NCBI RefSeq assembly: GCF_016741875.1
Contig: NZ_JAERRF010000042.1
Span: 1-56,176 of the forward strand
Length of the DNA: 56,176 bases
From: Streptomyces coffeae
GTDB lineage: Bacteria; Actinomycetota; Actinomycetes; Streptomycetales; Streptomycetaceae
Direction: 5' to 3'
Shown: piece by piece, positions 1-8,023 of the stretch
Layout of the letters: each line of letters begins with the position of its first letter
How positions within the stretch are numbered: the first letter of the stretch is position 1
Notes under the pieces: model-generated
Seen by the model: the letters and a program-made list of their open reading frames with translations, nothing else
Told to the model about the DNA's origin: nothing
Databases searched by the model: none
Position numbers and translations under genes: made by a program

Positions 1-73
1 GGCCGTCCTCACGGGAGAGCCGCTCCCCCGCGAGAACCTTCTCCTCCAACTCCCGCTTGAGGCCAGAGTCCAT
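1..73 (-). CDS. mqnE: aminofutalosine synthase MqnE, 5' end only
   Basis: Only the first 24 codons are inside the window; the gene runs off the left edge. The visible N-terminus (MDSGLKRELEEKVLAGERLS, then REDG) matches my recollection of the N-terminus of Streptomyces MqnE, the radical-SAM enzyme that converts the MqnA product 3-enolpyruvylbenzoate (with SAM) to aminofutalosine in the futalosine menaquinone pathway. The start at 73 is preferred over an in-frame ATG at 82 because GAGGGG (83-88) is 9 nt upstream. The radical-SAM CxxxCxxC motif lies outside the window, so the call rests on the N-terminus plus mqnA next door on the same strand. Confidence 0.66.
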   Translation of the reverse strand, partial: MDSGLKRELEEKVLAGERLSREDG

Positions 74-200
74 TGCCGTCATCCCCTCGTCATTCATATG
101 TCTGTCCGGCACGGTGGTGAAGTCGCGTGAACCACGCGTCGGCAAGGGCGCTGCCCCTCCTGAGACCCTTTTCCCGGGCGCGATTCCGGGGTGGGTGGCA

Positions 201-1046
201 TCAGGAGACGGGCGCCAGCCAGTGATAGTCGGTGGTGGCGCCGATGCGCCGGGCGAACTCGGTCATCCCGCCCAGATGCCGCGGGCCGAGGCCGAAGTCC
301 AGCGTGCTGAAGTACGTCTCCAGGAGCGCCGGGTCGAAGGGCGCCCACCGCGCGGCACGGACCGCGATCTCGTCGAGGTGCTCCAGCGAGAGGTCCCGCG
401 CGGCGAGGAGCAACCGGTGCACCTCGTGCACCGTTTCGGGCTCCCTCGCCAGGAAGTCGCGGCGGACCGCCCAGACGGCGAAGACGAACGGCAGCCCGGT
501 CCAGTCGTGCCACAGCCGGCCCAGGTCGTGGACGTCCAGCCCCTGCGCGGGCAGCCGGCGCGTATGGGCCTGGAGCCCGACGTCCCCGATGACCACGGCG
601 GCGTCGGCGTCCTCGAGCATGCGCCCGAGGTCGGGGCGGCAGCTGTGGTAGTCGGGGTGGGTGTGGTGGCGCTCGGCGAGGATGAGCTTCGCCAGGCGTA
701 CGGAGGTGCGCGAGGTGGAGCCCAACGCGACGCGCGCCCCGCCGAGGTCGGCCAGCGGCTTCCGGGAGACGATCTCGCAGGACATGACGTCTCCGTCGCA
801 GCCCACCGCGATGCCCGGGAGCACGGCGAGGTCGTCGGCGTGCCGGAGGAACTCCACGAGCGAGACCGGGCCGATGTCGAGATCGCCGGCGACCAGCAGA
901 TCGCTCAGCCGCTCCGGGGTGTCCTTGGTGAGCTCCAGGTCGAGGAGCGCACCGGTGCGCATGAGCCCCCAGTAGAGGGGCAGGCAGTTGAGGAATCCGA
1001 TGTGGCCGACGCGCGGACGGTGCCTCATGGAGGCGGACACGCTCAC
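201..1046 (-). CDS. mqnA: chorismate dehydratase MqnA
   Basis: 281 aa, the usual MqnA length. MqnA dehydrates chorismate to 3-enolpyruvylbenzoate, the first step of the futalosine route to menaquinone; it is a cytoplasmic periplasmic-binding-protein-like fold. The sequence shows the family opening VGHIGFLNCLPLYWGL, a DLDIGPVSLVEFL segment and the LGSTSRTSVRLAKLIL stretch typical of the substrate cleft. The start is GTG at 1046, forming a GTGA overlap with the stop of the upstream methyltransferase gene, with a weak GAGG about 8 nt upstream; an ATG at 1028 is the alternative. It precedes mqnE on the same strand, so the two probably form one transcription unit with the methyltransferase. Confidence 0.9.
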   Translation of the reverse strand: MSVSASMRHRPRVGHIGFLNCLPLYWGLMRTGALLDLELTKDTPERLSDLLVAGDLDIGPVSLVEFLRHADDLAVLPGIAVGCDGDVMSCEIVSRKPLADLGGARVALGSTSRTSVRLAKLILAERHHTHPDYHSCRPDLGRMLEDADAAVVIGDVGLQAHTRRLPAQGLDVHDLGRLWHDWTGLPFVFAVWAVRRDFLAREPETVHEVHRLLLAARDLSLEHLDEIAVRAARWAPFDPALLETYFSTLDFGLGPRHLGGMTEFARRIGATTDYHWLAPVS

Positions 1047-2125
1047 TGGTCGGACCTCGGGACGACCGGCCTCGGGACGACCGGTGTCCCCTCTATCAGC
1101 GAGAACGGCTGGGGGCGGGGCAGCGGAGTGACGGCGGAGAGCCGGAACCCCGACGCGTGCAGCAGCGCGTCCCAGTCGGCGCGGGTGCGCTCCCGGCCGC
1201 CCACCTTCACCAGCATGTTGAGGTCGCTCAGATACATCAGCTCGTCCGCCCCCGCCGTGGCGGTGTCGGGCAGCACCCGCTCGACGAGCAGCAGACGGCC
1301 GCTCTCGGGCAGGGCCTCGCGGCAGTGCCGGAGGATGGTGACGCACTGCTCGTCGTTCCAGTCGTGCAGGACGCTCTTGAGGACGTGCACATCGCCGCCC
1401 TCCGTGACGGCAGTGAAGAAGTCCCCCGGTTCGCGGGTGCAGCGGTCGCCGACGCCGAGGTCCGCCAGGTTTCGCTCGGCGCCCTCCAGCCCCTCGGGGG
1501 AGTCGAAGACAACACCCTTCAGGGAGGGGTGGGCGCGCAGGATGGCGGCCAGCAGGGTGCCGTGGCCGCCCCCTATGTCGACCACCGTGCTGAAGCGCCC
1601 GAAGTCGTAGTGCTCCGCGACCAGGTCGGCCACCATGCGGGTGCCCTGGCTCATCGCCGCGTTGAACTCTTCGGAGAGCTGCGGGGCGCCGCCGAGGTAG
1701 GTGAAGTAGTCCTGCCCGTACGCCGTGGAGAAGTGCGGACCCCCGGTGCGGACGCTCTCTTCCAGCCCCGTCCAAGCGCCGACGGTGGTGGGGTCGGTGA
1801 GCAGACGGACCAGTGCGTGCAGGGAATCCGGGCGGTCCGTGCGCAGCAGTGATCCGGCCTCCGTGAGCGAGAATCGCTCACCCTCGTCCTCCGAGAGAAG
1901 CCCCAGCCCCGCCATCGCGCGCAGCAGCCGGTGCATGGCCTGTGGATCGGCCCCGCATGCGCGCGCCAGATCGGCCGACGTACGCGTGGTGTCCCGCAGC
2001 AGGTCGGCCACGGAGAGCCGGGCCGCGACGCGCACCACCTGCGCCGCCATGTGCCCGTGGGCTAATCGCGCAACCGTCGCCGTAACGCCCTGACTGTCCT
2101 CTGTGCGCATGCCGGATAAGCTCAC
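1043..2125 (-). CDS. SAM-dependent O-methyltransferase (plant COMT/DnrK type)
   Basis: About 360 aa. The N-terminal winged-helix dimerisation region (about 15-95: RLSVADLLRD, LARACGADPQAMHRLLRAMA) is followed by a Rossmann methyltransferase domain with SAM motif VVDIGGGHG (about 181-189) and the family's catalytic His in VLHDWNDE (about 253). These are hallmarks of methyltransferase_2 (PF00891) enzymes that methylate small-molecule hydroxyls in secondary metabolism; the substrate cannot be inferred. The GTG start at 2125 has GGGGGA 7 nt upstream; ATG 2140 and ATG 2110 are alternatives. With either longer start an early Leu codon is TTA (2117-2119), read only by the bldA tRNA in Streptomyces. 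It overlaps mqnA by 4 nt, an unexpected partner for a menaquinone gene. Confidence 0.84.
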   Translation of the reverse strand: MSLSGMRTEDSQGVTATVARLAHGHMAAQVVRVAARLSVADLLRDTTRTSADLARACGADPQAMHRLLRAMAGLGLLSEDEGERFSLTEAGSLLRTDRPDSLHALVRLLTDPTTVGAWTGLEESVRTGGPHFSTAYGQDYFTYLGGAPQLSEEFNAAMSQGTRMVADLVAEHYDFGRFSTVVDIGGGHGTLLAAILRAHPSLKGVVFDSPEGLEGAERNLADLGVGDRCTREPGDFFTAVTEGGDVHVLKSVLHDWNDEQCVTILRHCREALPESGRLLLVERVLPDTATAGADELMYLSDLNMLVKVGGRERTRADWDALLHASGFRLSAVTPLPRPQPFSLIEGTPVVPRPVVPRSDQ

Positions 2126-2367
2126 CCGTACATCCCCCATTCACGGCCTGCCGGTAAAGACCCACAGGGTTACTGAGCGCCAGATTAACACCAGCGTATT
2201 CGGGCGGGCCAAGCGGTTTTGGTGTGCGCCATCTCGCATTTCCGAATTGATTGAAGGCAGAACATATTTCGATTGTCCGCCGTCATGGACGTCGCCGCAC
2301 GGCCGCGCTTTGAAGGCCGCCGCCCACCAGGTGCCGGGCCGTATGGATCAACGGAGGGCATGGGAAA

Positions 2368-2619
2368 GTGCCCAGGAGTCGGTCCAAACTCGACAACAGC
2401 GCCAAGGTGATCCAATACACCCGCAACGGCGCGATCGACGAGAAGTGGTGGTACGACAGCGACAGTAAGACCCTGTGGAACGTCTACTCCGGTAAATGCC
2501 ACGCCATTGGCTCCGCCGCCACGAACCCACTGGGCTCAAGCCCGGTGTCGCAACAACAGGGAAACGGCCCCCGGCTGCGCACACGCGCGGCCCGGGGCCG
2601 TTGCGCGGAGGGCGGGTGA
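2368..2619 (+). pseudogene. ricin-type (RICIN) lectin fragment, probably decayed
   Basis: Frame from GTG 2368, with GGAGGG 9 nt upstream. It encodes a short stretch resembling a beta-trefoil lectin repeat: KLDNSAKVIQYTRNGA, DEKWWYD, then LWNVYSGKCHAIGSA and SSPVSQQQ. RICIN domains carry QxW and NVxSGKC motifs of this kind and bind sugars in secreted enzymes. No signal peptide or catalytic domain precedes it, only part of one domain remains, and the frame then runs into a GC-rich inverted repeat before stopping. I read it as the relic of a secreted lectin gene; a genuine 83-aa protein is less likely. Confidence 0.45.
2563..2602 (+). terminator. inverted repeat, probable terminator
   Basis: AACGGCCCC (2563-2571) pairs with GGGGCCGTT (2594-2602) around a 22-nt GC-rich loop. 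No U-tract follows, as is common in Streptomyces. It ends the lectin remnant. Confidence 0.5.
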
Positions 2620-2729
2620 GTCGCGGATCACTCGGCCCCTACCGGCCGTTGCCGGGCCATTCCCCCGTGACTCTGCTTGGCTGAACAGTGGCCGGCACAA
2701 CGACCGCACCGCATACGGGGATACGTTCC

Positions 2730-3014
2730 ATGACAACAGGAACCACGGGGGAATCCGCCGACGTTGCCGCGCAAACGCGCTGGGCCATCCCGCTGATCGT
2801 GCTCATCCCCGTCGCGGCCATCGGGCTCGCCACCTCGCTGTCCACACCGTGGCGCATGGTGGCGTGGCCGCTGTGGGGCGTGGCCGCGGCGCTGACGGTC
2901 GCGGGATGGGTCCAGGTGCGGCGGGAGGGGGGCGGGGGAGCGGCGGGGTGGGTCAGCTGTCTGCTGCTGCACGGTGTTCTGGTGTGGCAGGCGGTCCGCC
3001 TTCTCGTCGGCTGA
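2730..3014 (+). CDS. small integral membrane protein, unknown function
   Basis: 94 aa with three hydrophobic segments, about 18-37 (WAIPLIVLIPVAAIGLAT), 43-62 (VAWPLWGVAAALTVAGWV) and 72-92 (VSCLLLHGVLVWQAVRLLV), joined by short basic or glycine-rich loops. The start at 2730 is chosen because GGGGA (2717-2721) lies 8 nt upstream; the upstream GTG at 2688 has no Shine-Dalgarno. I do not recognise a family. It stands alone on the plus strand between the lectin remnant and a secreted protein gene. Confidence 0.6.
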   Translation: MTTGTTGESADVAAQTRWAIPLIVLIPVAAIGLATSLSTPWRMVAWPLWGVAAALTVAGWVQVRREGGGGAAGWVSCLLLHGVLVWQAVRLLVG

Positions 3015-3215
3015 TTCACGGCTGTGCCGCCATCTGACGGGAACCCCGCTACGGCCTGCCGCCGCCGCGCGGCGACGCTCCCGTGCTCCATCAGGGGCAC
3101 GGGCATGCTCCCCATGGGTGATTAAGCAAACAATATACAAGAATATGCATCTTCAGTGGAATGTCGCCTTTCGGCAGGGTCTTTTTCCTTTGCATCCATG
3201 GCCAGAAAGGCAGGA

Positions 3216-3857
3216 ATGATGAAGAAGTTCGCTCGGCCGGTCAAGGGGCTCGCGGCCGTCTCGGGAGCTCTCCTCGTCGGGGCGCTCGTGGCCGTGCCCG
3301 CGGTCGCGGACGATCCGTCGTCCGCTCCAACGGCTGCCCCGTCGGCTGCTCCGTCGTCCGCTCCAACGGCCGCCCCATCCGACGATCCGTCGGCCGCGCC
3401 ATCCGACGATCCGTCGGCCGCCCCGTCCGCTGCTCCATCGGACGATCCGTCGTCCGCCGCTCCATCGGCCTCTCCCATCACGCCCCCGGGTGGAAGCTGT
3501 TTCTCGCGGGAGCGCGACGTCAGCTCCACCGTCGTGGACTATGGGGGCGCCCCCCTGTTCGAGACGCAATTCCATGCGGCGACGGACCGCTTGGGGCACG
3601 CCTTCCTCAACGACAGCCGGGGCCCGGGCGTCTGGATCGACCTCGGCCTTGTTGCCGGTGCTCCGACCTGCACGCAGGACACGGCCCTGTCGGTGACCGA
3701 GAGCGACCCTGGCCACCTCTTCATCACCCTGCTGGCGGGTGACGGAGTCATTCACCAGGCCCGGTGCACCATCTCCACCGCAGGAGCCCTCACCCCGACG
3801 AACATTGCGACGGCGTGTGCCCCCGGGTTCACCCCGCTGCCGGGTACTCCGGTCTGA
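3216..3857 (+). CDS. secreted Pro/Ser/Asp-repeat protein, unknown function
   Basis: 213 aa. A Sec signal peptide is clear: MMKKFARPVKG, a hydrophobic core (LAAVSGALLVGALVAV) and a PAVA-DD cleavage site near residue 35. A low-complexity linker follows (about 36-100), built from repeated PSDDPSAAP / PTAAPSAAP units, then a compact C-terminal domain of about 115 residues with three Cys (GGSCFSRER, APTCTQDT, ARCTISTAG and a further Cys in TACAPGF). ATG 3216 and ATG 3219 are tandem; AAAGG at 3206-3210 suits either. The architecture suggests an extracellular domain displayed on a flexible stalk. No known family recognised. Confidence 0.72.
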   Translation: MMKKFARPVKGLAAVSGALLVGALVAVPAVADDPSSAPTAAPSAAPSSAPTAAPSDDPSAAPSDDPSAAPSAAPSDDPSSAAPSASPITPPGGSCFSRERDVSSTVVDYGGAPLFETQFHAATDRLGHAFLNDSRGPGVWIDLGLVAGAPTCTQDTALSVTESDPGHLFITLLAGDGVIHQARCTISTAGALTPTNIATACAPGFTPLPGTPV

Positions 3858-4093
3858 CGGCAGGGACCTTCGAGCGGGGCTGTGGGCCGTACCGGCAGGT
3901 GATGCCCCGATCGTCACGGCAGGTTTCCTGCCGGACCCTGGGCCGGACCCGCTACGGCGCGTCCGGCCGTACTCGCGCGGAGACGCCTCGGTGAACTGCA
4001 CCACGTGCTCGTCGCCGCGGGCCGCGGCCTGTGTGCTCAACTCGGCCGGCGGCGGCGGGTCCGGGAGCCCGCCCCCACGGCCGCCGACGGACC

Positions 4094-5380
4094 CTAGCGA
4101 GCGCGCCCCGGGTCCCGCCCCCGGTCCCGGTCGAAGTCCAGCTCCAGCATCCGGATCGCGTTGCCCCGCAGGATCTTGTACGTCGTCTCCGCCGACAGCC
4201 CCGCCACATGCTCGGCCGCGATCCGCCGGGTGTGCGGCCAGGTCGAGTCCACATGCGGATAGTCGGTCTCGAACGTCGCGTTGTCCTCCCCGACCGTCTC
4301 CAGCGAGGCGACCCCGTGCTTGTCGCGGAAGAAGCAGCAGTAGATCTGCCGGTAGTAGTACGTGGACGGCGGTTCGGGGATCAGATCGCGCACCCCGCCC
4401 CAGGCCCGGTGCTCCTCCCAGACATCGTCCGCGCGCTCCAGGGCGTAGGGGATCCAGCCCATCTGGCCCTCGGCGTAGGCGAGTTTGAGCCGCGGGAACT
4501 TCACCAGCACCCCGCTGAAGAGGAAGTCCATCATCGACGCCATGGCGTTGTTGAAGCTCAGCGACGCCTGGACGGCGGGCGGGGCGTCCGGGGAGGCGGC
4601 GGGCATCTGCGAGGACGAGCCGATGTGCATGCACACCACCGTGCCGGTGGCCGCGCATTCGGCGAAGAAGGGATCCCAGTAGCCGCTGTGGATGCTGGGC
4701 AGACCCAGATGGGTGGGGATCTCGCTGAAGGTCACCGCCCGTACCCCGCGCGCCGCGTTCCGGCGGATCTCCTGGACCGCCAGCTCCACGTCCCACAGCG
4801 GGATCAGGCAGAGCGGGATCAGCCGTCCGCCGCTGTCACCGCACCACTCCTCGACCATCCAGTCGTTGTACGCGCGCACGCAGGCGAGGCCGACCTCCTT
4901 GTCGTCCGCCTCGGCGAAGGTCTGGCCGCAGAAGCGGGGGAAGGTCGGGAAGCACAGGGACGCCTCGACGTGGTTCATGTCCATGTCGGCGAGCCGGGCC
5001 TTGGGGTCCCAGCAGCCACGGCGCATCTGGTCGCGGGTGATGCCCTCCAGCGTCATCTCGTCCCGGGAGAAGCCGACGGCCGCGATGATGCGCTTGTACG
5101 GGAAGAGGCCCCCCTCGTACTCCCACCAGTCGGTGAGCGGACCGTCCGGATCGGTGGTGATCCGGTACTTGCCGCCGATGTACGCCAGCTCCCCGATCCC
5201 GGCCGTGAGCGGTTTGGGTCCGCGGTCCCGGTACTTGGCCGGAAGCCAGCGCTCGAAGAGGTGCGCGGGCTCGATCACATGGTCGTCCACGCTGATGACC
5301 CTGGGCAGCCCGGCCCTGCCGTCCGTCCCGTCCGCCCCGGCCGCCGCGCTCACCGATCCGCTCACCGCTGTGCCCGTCAT
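4094..5380 (-). CDS. amidohydrolase 2 family metal-dependent hydrolase
   Basis: 428 aa. It has the TIM-barrel amidohydrolase_2 (PF04909) pattern: an N-terminal DDHVIEP motif (about 32-38) that would supply metal ligands at strand 1, a central VVCMHIGSSSQ segment with a barrel His, and a C-terminal FETDYPHVDSTWPHT motif whose Asp and His are typical of the ACMSD-like/decarboxylase branch. Substrate unknown; related actinobacterial proteins are simply called amidohydrolases. The start at 5380 has AAGGGGAG ending 8 nt upstream. Transcribed away from the DUF1206 gene, with a 210-nt divergent spacer. Confidence 0.82.
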   Translation of the reverse strand: MTGTAVSGSVSAAAGADGTDGRAGLPRVISVDDHVIEPAHLFERWLPAKYRDRGPKPLTAGIGELAYIGGKYRITTDPDGPLTDWWEYEGGLFPYKRIIAAVGFSRDEMTLEGITRDQMRRGCWDPKARLADMDMNHVEASLCFPTFPRFCGQTFAEADDKEVGLACVRAYNDWMVEEWCGDSGGRLIPLCLIPLWDVELAVQEIRRNAARGVRAVTFSEIPTHLGLPSIHSGYWDPFFAECAATGTVVCMHIGSSSQMPAASPDAPPAVQASLSFNNAMASMMDFLFSGVLVKFPRLKLAYAEGQMGWIPYALERADDVWEEHRAWGGVRDLIPEPPSTYYYRQIYCCFFRDKHGVASLETVGEDNATFETDYPHVDSTWPHTRRIAAEHVAGLSAETTYKILRGNAIRMLELDFDRDRGRDPGRAR

Positions 5381-5590
5381 CCCGCCAACTCCCCTTCTCG
5401 CCCGGCGGTCGCGCAGACCGCCGGAGGAAACCGAATCTGACGACCCGTCAGGTATGGGCAGAGTAGGCGGCACCGCTCCAAGCAACAAGGGATGCGCTCC
5501 GCGGCGACCGGAGAGGCTCTCCGCATGTCCCGTTTTCGGCCGCGCGCGCAGGGCAAACGCAGTGCACACGGCAATGGCCGGGAGGTAACG

Positions 5591-6442
5591 GTGAACGCAT
5601 CGTCGATCGCACGCGGACTCGGCTCGGCGCCGCGCGCACGCACCCGCACCCCGGGCGAGGCGGCCGACCGGGCCATCGAGGCGGCGGCCCGCTGCGGGCT
5701 CACCGCGCGCGGTGTCCTCTACCTGCTGGTCGGACTGCTGGCGCTGCGGATCGCCTTCGGCGACGGCGGCGAACAGGCCGACCGGGGCGGGGCCCTGGAG
5801 GTGCTGGCCGGGCAGCCCTTCGGCTCGGTCCTGGTCTGGGCGGTCGGCGTGGGGGTCGCCGGGATGGCGCTGTGGCGGCTGTCCGAGGCGGCCTTCGGTG
5901 CGGCGGGACCGGACGGACGCACGGCGAAGAAGCGGCTGGCCTCCACGGCTCGCGCGGTCTTCTACGGCGTCGTCGCCTCCTCCGTGCTCTCCTTCGCGGC
6001 CGGGGAGCAGGGCAGCGGCTCCAGCGACAAGCAGTCCCAGGACGTCACGGCACACGCCCTCGACCTGCCGTACGGCAGCTGGCTGGTCGGCATCGCCGGA
6101 GCCGCGGTGACCGTGGCGGGGATCTGGATCGCCCTACGCGCCGTCCGGCGCGGCTTCCGCAAGCACCTCGCGATGGCCGGTACGCCGCGGAAGGTCAAGC
6201 GGACCGTGTACGCGCTGGGCGTATGCGGCGGGGCGGCGCGCGGGGTCGTGTTCGCGGTGGCGGGCGGCTTCGCGGTCACCGCCGCCAGGCGCTACGACCC
6301 GGACGAGGCGAAGGGGCTCGACGACACCCTCCGCGCTTTCGCCGGCACATCGGCGGGCCCCTGGCTGCTGGTGGCCGTGGCGGTGGGTCTGGCTCTGTTC
6401 GGCGTCTTCTCCTTCGCCATGGCCCGCTGGCGCCGCGTCTGA
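5591..6442 (+). CDS. DUF1206 integral membrane protein
   Basis: 283 aa with six predicted membrane segments arranged as three similar pairs. Each pair begins with an R/K-x-G-x-x-A-RG-V-x(Y/F) motif: RCGLTARGVLYLLVG, STARAVFYGVVAS, GVCGGAARGVVFAVAG. This triplicated pattern is characteristic of DUF1206 (PF06724), whose function is not established. GTG 5591 is chosen because GGAGGT (5581-5586) is 4 nt upstream; the in-frame ATG at 5525 has no such site. Monocistronic, followed by a strong hairpin. Confidence 0.8.
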   Translation: MNASSIARGLGSAPRARTRTPGEAADRAIEAAARCGLTARGVLYLLVGLLALRIAFGDGGEQADRGGALEVLAGQPFGSVLVWAVGVGVAGMALWRLSEAAFGAAGPDGRTAKKRLASTARAVFYGVVASSVLSFAAGEQGSGSSDKQSQDVTAHALDLPYGSWLVGIAGAAVTVAGIWIALRAVRRGFRKHLAMAGTPRKVKRTVYALGVCGGAARGVVFAVAGGFAVTAARRYDPDEAKGLDDTLRAFAGTSAGPWLLVAVAVGLALFGVFSFAMARWRRV

Positions 6443-6786
6443 GCCGATGCCGATGCCCCGCGGGGCGGCAGCCGGTCGCGGGCCCCACGGCGCGCGGCCC
6501 GCGCCGTGCGGTGACTGGCCTCACCCCGGGCAGGCCGCACAGGCTGGTCCGTAGGGCGCTGGGAGGTGGGCGTCGCTTCGGGATGGGCGCACCGAGCCGT
6601 AGCCCCCGCTGTCAGTGGCGGACGCCGGACCAGCGGGGGGTCGGTCGGAGGATCCAACGGCCGCGGCCCGGCACCCGCTCGACACGGTGCCATGACGGCC
6701 CGCCGGCTGAACGCCGGACGAGTACCGCTCGTGTCCCGCTCGACCTCGGCGCGGTGGTCTTCCGGTGGGCTTCGGGGGACGGGAGC
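6443..6786. other. 344-nt non-coding interval
   Basis: No frame here looks like a real gene. It contains a perfect palindrome GCCCCGCGGGGC (about 6454-6465) and the hairpin at 6486-6508, then GC-rich sequence leading to the ribosome binding site of the DUF3574 gene. No convincing promoter was found. Confidence 0.55.
6486..6508 (+). terminator. terminator hairpin after the DUF1206 gene
   Basis: CACGGCGCG (6486-6494) and CGCGCCGTG (6500-6508) form a perfect 9-bp stem with a 5-nt loop, 44 nt after the DUF1206 stop codon. No U-tract. Confidence 0.6.
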
Positions 6787-7251
6787 ATGCCGGGCATGAC
6801 CTCGCGCACCCGGATCGCCGCCGTCGGGGTGGCGGTCGCGTTCGCCGCCGCCACGCCCGTCGTCGCCCACGCCGCGCTCGACACCGGGCCGGAAACGGCC
6901 GTCTCCGCCCCGGCCAGGGGTGCGGCGTACGTCGAGACCCGGCTCTTCTTCGGGACGGAACGGCCCGGCGGCGGGCCGCCCGTCACCGAGAAGCAGTTCC
7001 TCGCGTTCGTGGACCGCACCATCACCCCGCGCTTCCCGGCCGGGCTGACGATCCGGGACGGGCGGGGGCAGTGGCGGGACCGGACCGGGGCGATCGAGCG
7101 CGAGCGCTCGTACGAGGTGGTCCTGCTCTACCCGGTGTCCGAGGCGCGCGCCCACGACCCGCACATCGAGCGCATCCGGACGGCCTACGAACGGAAATAC
7201 GCCCAGGAGTCCGTGGCCCGCGCCGACGCCCCGACCCGCGTGGACTTCTGA
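6787..7251 (+). CDS. DUF3574 secreted protein
   Basis: 154 aa. The N-terminus (MTSRTRIAAVGVAVAFAAAT, then PVVAHA-AL) is a signal peptide with an AHA cleavage site. The mature part matches DUF3574 (PF12098): YVETRLFFGTERP, then PPVTEKQFLAFVDRTITPRF, GLTIRDGRGQWRD and YEVVLLYP. Members are small exported proteins of unknown function. ATG 6787 has GGGGGA 7 nt upstream; ATG 6796 is possible. Convergent with the next gene, only 15 nt apart with no obvious terminator between them. Confidence 0.82.
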   Translation: MPGMTSRTRIAAVGVAVAFAAATPVVAHAALDTGPETAVSAPARGAAYVETRLFFGTERPGGGPPVTEKQFLAFVDRTITPRFPAGLTIRDGRGQWRDRTGAIERERSYEVVLLYPVSEARAHDPHIERIRTAYERKYAQESVARADAPTRVDF

Positions 7252-7266
7252 AACCGGGGCAGACCG

Positions 7267-7932
7267 CTAGCCCTGCCCGACGGTCGCCCGCACCGACTCC
7301 GCCACCGGCGTGGCGCCATTGACCAGTTGCAGGGTGCGGCCCGCCGTGCGCGGCTCGTCGAGAAGGGCGACCAGGACCGCGGCCACGTCATCGCGGGTGA
7401 TCGGGCCGCGCTCGGTGCGCTCCGCCAGTTCGACCAGGCCCGTGCCCGGGTCGTTCGTCAGCATGCCGGGCCGCAGCACCGTCCAGTCGAGGCCGCCGCG
7501 CCCCCGTACGTTCGCGTCCGCGGCGCCCTTCGCGCGCAGGTAGGTGGCGAAGACCGGGTCCGTGCCCTCCGGGATCTCGCCCTCCGCGCCCATCGCGGAG
7601 ACGATGAGGAACCGCCGGACCCCCGCCGCCTCGGACGCGTCCGCGAAGAGCACCGCTGCCGCGTGGTCGACCGTCTCCTTGCGGGCCGCGCCGCTGCCGG
7701 GCCCGGCGCCGGCGGCGAACACCGCCGCGTCCGCGCCCTCCAGATACTTCGCCACGTCCTCCACGGAGGCCGACTCCAGGTCGCAGACGACCGGTTCGGC
7801 GCCCGCCGCCAGCAGGTCACCCGCCTGTTCGGGCCGGCGGACGACGCCCGCCACCTCGTCCCCGCGCGCGGAGAGCAGCCGCTCCAGCCGCAGCGCGATC
7901 TGTCCATGTCCACCAGCGATGACAATGCGCAT
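7267..7932 (-). CDS. NAD(P)H-binding SDR/NmrA-like protein
   Basis: 221 aa. An N-terminal Rossmann nucleotide-binding motif (IVIAGGHGQIA, residues 3-13), VVRRPEQA after beta-2 and the VCDLES, AAVFAAGAGPG and FLIVSAMGA segments place it in the atypical short-chain dehydrogenase group NAD(P)-binding (PF13460). These act as reductases, redox sensors or flavin-linked oxidoreductases; the substrate here is unknown. The classical YxxxK appears only as YLRAK. ATG 7932 is the natural start, though its ribosome binding site (GGGGTC) is poor. Confidence 0.8.
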   Translation of the reverse strand: MRIVIAGGHGQIALRLERLLSARGDEVAGVVRRPEQAGDLLAAGAEPVVCDLESASVEDVAKYLEGADAAVFAAGAGPGSGAARKETVDHAAAVLFADASEAAGVRRFLIVSAMGAEGEIPEGTDPVFATYLRAKGAADANVRGRGGLDWTVLRPGMLTNDPGTGLVELAERTERGPITRDDVAAVLVALLDEPRTAGRTLQLVNGATPVAESVRATVGQG

Positions 7933-8023
7933 GACCCCGACCGTACGCCGTGCGTCGCCGGGCCGCTCGCCCGGAACCGGGGCGCCGCACGCCGCGGGAA
8001 GGGGGCCCCGGGCGGCCCGCGCC

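Noticed and set aside
57..1610. 517-aa plus-strand frame over mqnA and the methyltransferase
   Set aside because: Antisense shadow of two recognisable genes.
2185..2502. 105-aa minus-strand frame opposite the lectin remnant
   Set aside because: No recognisable motif; the opposite strand gives a lectin-like sequence.
3315..3480. Short direct repeats that could suggest a CRISPR or minisatellite
   Set aside because: They encode in-frame PSDDP/PSAAP units of a secreted protein; no regular spacers, so not CRISPR.
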